Below are positions 59,780 through 64,000 of a stretch of 64,000 nt of DNA, piece after piece. Source of the DNA: Kushneria phosphatilytica (GTDB lineage Bacteria > Pseudomonadota > Gammaproteobacteria > Pseudomonadales > Halomonadaceae); NCBI RefSeq assembly GCF_008247605.1, contig NZ_CP043420.1, positions 2,790,001 to 2,854,000 on the forward strand, in the 5' to 3' direction. Both the position numbers and the translations under genes were made by a program. Numbering within the stretch: the stretch's first letter is position 1; each line of letters begins with the position of its first letter. The notes beneath the pieces are model-generated. The model worked only from the letters and a program-made list of their open reading frames with translations, was not told the origin of the DNA and did not search any database.

Positions 59780-60577
59780 ATGAACATCCCCATTTATACT
59801 GCCGAAGACATCGAAGGCCTGCGCATCGCCGGCCGCCTGGCCGCCAGCGTACTGGAGATGATCGAGTCGTATATCGAACCCGGCATCTCCACCGGTGAGC
59901 TTGATCGCATCTGCCAGAATTACATCGAGCAAGAGCTCAACTGTACCTCGGCAACCATCGGCTATCACGGCTACCGGCACGCCACCTGCATCTCGCTCAA
60001 CCATGTGGTGTGTCACGGCATCCCCGATTTCGACAAGAAAATCAAAAAGGGAGACATCTTCAATATTGATGTCACGCTGATCAAAAACGGTTACTACGGT
60101 GACACCAGTCGCATGTTCGTAGTTGGCGAGAACATCAAGGGCGAGCGACTTACCCGCATTACCCAGCAGTGCCTCTATGAAGCCATGAAGATCATGGGGC
60201 CGGGTGTCTGGCTCTCGGAGATCGGCCGCACGATTCAGCACCATGCCGAGTCCAATGGTTACAGCGTGGTGCGTGACTTCTGCGGTCACGGCATTGGCAC
60301 CCAGTTTCATCATGACCCACAGGTACTGCATTATGACGGTTATGACCGGAACAACGATGCCCGCCTCGAGCCCGGTATGTGTCTGACCATCGAGCCCATG
60401 ATCAATGCCGGCAAGTGGCAAACCCGGGTATTACGCGATGGATGGACGGCCGTGACCCGTGACAAGAGCCTGTCGGCCCAGTGGGAACACATGATGGTCG
60501 TTACCGACAACGGGATCGAAGTCATGACCGAACGTCACGACGAGGACTTATCCTTCCTGACACCGCACAAGAGCTGA
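59780..60577 (+). CDS. map: Methionine aminopeptidase, type I
   Basis: Map removes initiator Met from new proteins. The 265 residues have the dimetal ligands in FNIDVTLIKNGYYGDTSRMF (two Asp), the His of GHGIGTQFHHDPQVLH, the Glu of LTIEPMINAGK and the last Glu in SLSAQWEHMMVVTDNG. It diverges from rpsB, as in E. coli, and is followed by glnD after 44 bases. Confidence 0.96.
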   Translation: MNIPIYTAEDIEGLRIAGRLAASVLEMIESYIEPGISTGELDRICQNYIEQELNCTSATIGYHGYRHATCISLNHVVCHGIPDFDKKIKKGDIFNIDVTLIKNGYYGDTSRMFVVGENIKGERLTRITQQCLYEAMKIMGPGVWLSEIGRTIQHHAESNGYSVVRDFCGHGIGTQFHHDPQVLHYDGYDRNNDARLEPGMCLTIEPMINAGKWQTRVLRDGWTAVTRDKSLSAQWEHMMVVTDNGIEVMTERHDEDLSFLTPHKS

Positions 60578-60621
60578 GCCGATAGCCCAACGGGCGCGGC
60601 CCTGTCGCATCGGGAGCACGC

Positions 60622-63315
60622 ATGCTGCTGCATCATTACCGTTTCACGCCCGATGAGTCGCTGCTTGATGTGGCAGCCCTGCGCCACGAACTAAAGGCGG
60701 GTGACTCGTCCATTGAGCCGCTGCGACACTCTCTTGCTGATATCCGCGAGCGACTGGATGCACGCTTTCGCAACGGCGCCGATATCCGCGATCTGATCTT
60801 CGGTAGGGCCTGGTGCATTGATCAGCTGCTGAGTCTGATCTGGGAGCGCATCGACTGGCCGACAGACAATATCGCGCTGCTGGCCGTCGGCGGCTATGGC
60901 CGTGGCGAATTACATCCCCACTCCGACATCGACCTGCTGATACTGCTGGAAGAGAGCGACGATACCCGCTGGCATGAAGCCCTTTCCGCCTTCATCACCC
61001 TGCTGTGGGATATCGGACTGGAGATCGGCCATAGCGTTCGTACCCTCGACGAGTGCGAACGCGAAGCCCGAAACGACGTCACTGTCATCACCAACCTGCT
61101 CGAAACCCGCACTATTGCCGGCCCGAAACGTTTGCGCGATCGCATGCAAACGCTGACTTCACCGCACAGGATGTGGTCGGATGTCGACTTTTTCGAAGCC
61201 AAGTGGCAGGAGCAGCTCGCTCGCCATGAGCGCTTCAACAATTCCGAGCACCACCTCGAACCCAACATCAAGAGTTCACCGGGCGGGCTGCGTGACATCC
61301 AGACCGTCAGCTGGATTGCCAAGCGCCATTTCGGCGCACGCGCCATCGAGGAGACGGTGGCGCAGGGATTCATTACTGACAATGAGTTGCGCATCATCAG
61401 TCAGGGTCGCGCCTTTCTGTGGCAGATTCGCTATGCCCTGCACCTGCTGGCCGGACGCGCGGAAGATCGATTGTTATTCGATCAGCAACGCGCGATCGCC
61501 GAACTGCTGGGCTATCGTGACACGCCCGAGCGGCTGGCCGTGGAACAGTTCATGCGCCGCTACTATCGCATTGTTACCGCCCTGTCCGAGCTCAACGACA
61601 TGCTGCTGCAGCACTTCGAGGAAGCCATCCTGCAGCAGGGACAACAGCAAGGCACCGTGCAGATTCTCAATCGCCGCTTCGAGGTCATCGGTGGCGACAT
61701 CCGCATTCGTCATCCGGCCGTGTTCAAGCGCCGCCCCTCCGCCCTGCTGGAAATTTTCCTGTTAATGGCCCAACACCCCGGAATCGAGGGTGTGCGCGCC
61801 GAAACCATTCGTGCCATCCGCGATCATCGCCACCTGATTGACGATGCCTTTCGGCGCGACCTGCGTCATCGCAGCCTGTTCATGGAGCTACTGCGCTCCG
61901 GCGGCAACGTGCCTCGCCAACTGGGGCTGATGGCGCGCTACGGGGTACTGGGCAAGTACCTGCCCAGCTTCGGACGCATCATCGGGCTGATGCAGCACGA
62001 CCTTTTTCATGTCTATACCGTCGATGCACACACGCTGCGTCTACTCAGCGTGATCCAGCAGTTTCGCAGTACGGATGGCGAGGAGCACTATCCCCTGTGT
62101 GCCCAGCTTACTCATCAGTTGCCTCGGCTTGAGGTATTGTGGATTGCCGGACTGCTGCACGATATCGGCAAGGGACGTGGAGGCGACCACTCGCTGATCG
62201 GTGCCGAGGAAGCACAGATCTTCTGTGAGCAGCATGGGTTATCTCGCCGCGACACTCATCTGGTGTGCTGGCTGATCGAGCACCATTTGCTGATGTCTAC
62301 CACTGCACAGAAGCGCGATATCGCCGATCCTGATGTTATTCGCGAATTTGCCGCCACCATGCACGACGAGCTGCATCTCGATTATCTCTACGTCCTGACC
62401 GTCGCCGACATCAATGCCACCAATGCCTCGCTCTGGAATGGCTGGCGCGCTGCCCTGCTGCGTCAGCTGCATGGCGAAACCCGGCGAGTATTGCGCCGCG
62501 GGCTGGAAAACCCACCCGATCGTGGCCTATGGATCGAAGAAACACGCGACGAGGCTCGCGCCCTGCTACTCGGCATGGGCAGCGATCCTCAGGCGGTTGA
62601 GTCGCTGTGGCAGACCCTGGGTGACGATTACTTTCTCTACTACAGCGCCAGCGAGATTGCCTGGCACACCCAGGGGATTCTGCGCGCCGGTGACAATGTC
62701 AATCCTCTGGTTTTGATCAGCGCCCCCACCGACGACATGACCGAAGGGGGCACCAAGGTGTTCATCCACACCCGAGCCGTCAACAACCTGTTCGCCGCCA
62801 CGGCCGCCGCCATGGAACAGCTCGGACTCTCGATTCACGATGCCCGCATCGCCACCTCCAGCAACGAGTGGACGCTGAACACCTTCATCATACTGGACGA
62901 GCATGGCGAGCCCATTCGGGAACGTGGGCAATTGGCCGCCATCCATTACCATCTGGTCGAAGAGCTCGACGACCCCGACGACTATCCACGTATCGTGTCA
63001 CGCCACACGCCGCGCCAGCTCAAGCACTTCAGGGTTCCGACTCGTGTCACCATCGAGCAGGACGACACCAACGCTCGTACCATGCTCGAAGTCATTGCCG
63101 CCGACCGGCCCGGGCTCCTTGCCCGGGTAGGCAGGATTTTCATGGAGTGTGGTGTTTCGTTGACCGCGGCCAAGATCGCCACGCTCGGAGAGCGGGTCGA
63201 GGACGTCTTCTTCATTACCGACACCGAAGGCCAACCGCTGACCGATCCGGCGCAGCAGCACCAGCTCCATGCGCGACTGTGTGAAGTACTGGATGCCCAG
63301 GCCGGCGTCACCTGA
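60622..63315 (+). CDS. glnD: GlnD, bifunctional uridylyltransferase/uridylyl-removing enzyme
   Basis: GlnD senses glutamine and adds or removes UMP on PII proteins to set nitrogen status. The 897 residues have the nucleotidyltransferase motif GGYGRGELHPHSDIDLL near residue 95, a central region with SPGGLRDIQTVSWIAKRHFG, and the HD hydrolase motif LLHDIGKGRGGDHSLIGAEE near 515. Two C-terminal ACT domains follow (about 710-790 and 815-897). All catalytic motifs are intact. It is the second gene of map-glnD. Confidence 0.96.
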   Translation: MLLHHYRFTPDESLLDVAALRHELKAGDSSIEPLRHSLADIRERLDARFRNGADIRDLIFGRAWCIDQLLSLIWERIDWPTDNIALLAVGGYGRGELHPHSDIDLLILLEESDDTRWHEALSAFITLLWDIGLEIGHSVRTLDECEREARNDVTVITNLLETRTIAGPKRLRDRMQTLTSPHRMWSDVDFFEAKWQEQLARHERFNNSEHHLEPNIKSSPGGLRDIQTVSWIAKRHFGARAIEETVAQGFITDNELRIISQGRAFLWQIRYALHLLAGRAEDRLLFDQQRAIAELLGYRDTPERLAVEQFMRRYYRIVTALSELNDMLLQHFEEAILQQGQQQGTVQILNRRFEVIGGDIRIRHPAVFKRRPSALLEIFLLMAQHPGIEGVRAETIRAIRDHRHLIDDAFRRDLRHRSLFMELLRSGGNVPRQLGLMARYGVLGKYLPSFGRIIGLMQHDLFHVYTVDAHTLRLLSVIQQFRSTDGEEHYPLCAQLTHQLPRLEVLWIAGLLHDIGKGRGGDHSLIGAEEAQIFCEQHGLSRRDTHLVCWLIEHHLLMSTTAQKRDIADPDVIREFAATMHDELHLDYLYVLTVADINATNASLWNGWRAALLRQLHGETRRVLRRGLENPPDRGLWIEETRDEARALLLGMGSDPQAVESLWQTLGDDYFLYYSASEIAWHTQGILRAGDNVNPLVLISAPTDDMTEGGTKVFIHTRAVNNLFAATAAAMEQLGLSIHDARIATSSNEWTLNTFIILDEHGEPIRERGQLAAIHYHLVEELDDPDDYPRIVSRHTPRQLKHFRVPTRVTIEQDDTNARTMLEVIAADRPGLLARVGRIFMECGVSLTAAKIATLGERVEDVFFITDTEGQPLTDPAQQHQLHARLCEVLDAQAGVT

Positions 63316-63402
63316 TAGCGCACCGGCGTTTGAGCCGCCCAGGTGAACCCGCCTATAATCGCCCTCTTGTCCATTTTTCAGCCCACATTATCGGATTGAG
63401 CA

Positions 63403-63762
63403 ATGCTGACACTCTACGGTCTGCACAACTGCGATAGCTGCCGCCGAGCGCAGCGCGCGCTGGAAGCGGCCGGATGCACGGTCGATTTCGTCGATCTGAA
63501 GCAGCGAAGTGCGGAGCAGGGCCTCGATGACGCCCTGCTCGACCGTCTGCTGGAAGGCGCTGACTGGCGCACCCTGCTCAATCGTCGAAGTCGCACCTGG
63601 CGCGAACTCGGAGAGGAAGAGCGCAGCGATCTGGATGAAGACAGTGCCCGGGCGCTGATGAAAAGTCGACCAACGCTGATCAAGCGACCGGTAGTGGATG
63701 ACGGCACGACCCTGATCATCGGTCATGACCCGGATGGCTGGCGTAGCCTGATCGATCAGTGA
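63403..63762 (+). CDS. ArsC/Spx-family reductase-like protein (YffB type)
   Basis: The 119-residue protein has a thioredoxin-like fold starting LTLYGLHNCDSCRRAQRALE with a CxxC (Cys10, Cys13), then the conserved RPTLIKRPVVDDGTTLIIGH. Related proteins are arsenate reductases, Spx or YffB; this one resembles the YffB type found beside dapD in pseudomonads. The substrate is not known. In Pseudomonas dapC lies between glnD and this gene; here it is absent. Confidence 0.85.
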   Translation: MLTLYGLHNCDSCRRAQRALEAAGCTVDFVDLKQRSAEQGLDDALLDRLLEGADWRTLLNRRSRTWRELGEEERSDLDEDSARALMKSRPTLIKRPVVDDGTTLIIGHDPDGWRSLIDQ

Positions 63763-63810
63763 ACAGCTGCCAGAGTCCCCTGCCCACCACCGTATCAATG
63801 GAGCACCCCC

Positions 63811-64000
63811 ATGCTGAGTCTTGCACTGGGTATTGGCCATCAGAACAGCCGCGGCGAGTGGCTGGATGTCTATTATCCTGCCCCGCTACACCAGCCTGAC
63901 AGCGCGCTGGTCGAGGCGGCGCGACAAAGTCTTGAAGCGCCTGCCGGCAACACCGCCGTCAGCTTTCTGCCCGAGCACTGCACTGCGCTGGCCGATGCCC
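63811..64000 (+). CDS. dapD: DapD, tetrahydrodipicolinate N-succinyltransferase (5' part)
   Basis: DapD succinylates tetrahydrodipicolinate in lysine and diaminopimelate synthesis. Only the first 63 codons are visible: MLSLALGIGHQNSRGEWLDV and YYPAPLHQPDSALVEAAR, which match the start of the Pseudomonas-type DapD. GGAG lies ten bases before the ATG. The hexapeptide repeat domain and active site are outside the window. Confidence 0.8.
   Translation, partial: MLSLALGIGHQNSRGEWLDVYYPAPLHQPDSALVEAARQSLEAPAGNTAVSFLPEHCTALADA

Overview
The window is a stretch of gammaproteobacterial core chromosome with moderately high GC. Gene order and protein sequence point to a Halomonadaceae-like (Oceanospirillales) bacterium related to Halomonas, Chromohalobacter or Kushneria. 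The evidence is pilM/ponA head to head, the ubiE-ubiJ-ubiB-hisE-tatABC block, a Pseudomonas-type Mg-class HemB and dapD, and the large rpsB-to-tilS superoperon. The family assignment is inferred from memory of gene order. No IS element, prophage, CRISPR array, tRNA or rRNA was found, so most of the window is housekeeping and the unusual signals lie in gaps and leaders.

Layout. 1-3.2 kb: 5' part of pilM (minus) and ponA (PBP1A). 3.2-8.5 kb: a DUF481 outer-membrane protein, then a CusRS/HprRS-like two-component system (minus) divergent from a three-gene unit encoding a secreted unknown protein, a b-type cytochrome and a Tat/lipoprotein molybdopterin oxidoreductase. A perfect inverted repeat that looks like the response-regulator operator lies between them. 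8.5-9.4 kb: an AT-richer gap and a small secreted protein. 9.4-18 kb: malic enzyme, priA, argS, an FtsN-like SPOR protein and hslVU. 18-24 kb: a DUF971 protein, ubiE, ubiJ, ubiB, hisE and tatABC. 24-30.3 kb: elbB, hemB, ppk1 and phoX. 30.4-33.6 kb: a DAHP synthase gene behind an elaborate leader, a small membrane protein, folM and a flavin reductase. 33.6-38.7 kb: ubiD, rho and ppx. 38.7-59.5 kb (all minus): rpsB-tsf-pyrH-frr-uppS-cdsA-dxr-rseP-bamA-skp-lpxD-fabZ-lpxA-lpxB-rnhB-dnaE-accA-tilS. 59.8-64 kb: map, glnD, an ArsC/Spx-like protein and the start of dapD.

How the genes work together. The minus-strand superoperon links translation (S2, EF-Ts, RRF), lipid carrier and phospholipid synthesis (UppS, CdsA, Dxr), outer-membrane biogenesis (RseP, BamA, Skp, LpxD/A/B, FabZ), DNA synthesis and fatty-acid initiation. 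TatABC is encoded 5-14 kb from two apparent Tat substrates, PhoX and the molybdopterin enzyme. ppk1, phoX and ppx form a phosphate/polyphosphate theme, with weak Pho-box-like sites before ppk1 and phoX. UbiE, UbiJ, UbiB and UbiD are ubiquinone-pathway proteins.

The most interesting signal is upstream of the DAHP synthase gene. Two consecutive short ORFs rich in Tyr/Phe/Trp codons flank a strong intrinsic terminator, and the second contains a segment complementary to the DAHP synthase ribosome-binding site. This looks like a two-stage attenuation device for aromatic amino acid synthesis. Other points worth a look are an ElbB homologue lacking its nucleophile cysteine, a REP-like element after rho, two strong hairpins between tsf and pyrH, and the absence of trxA, hisI and dapC from their usual neighbourhoods.
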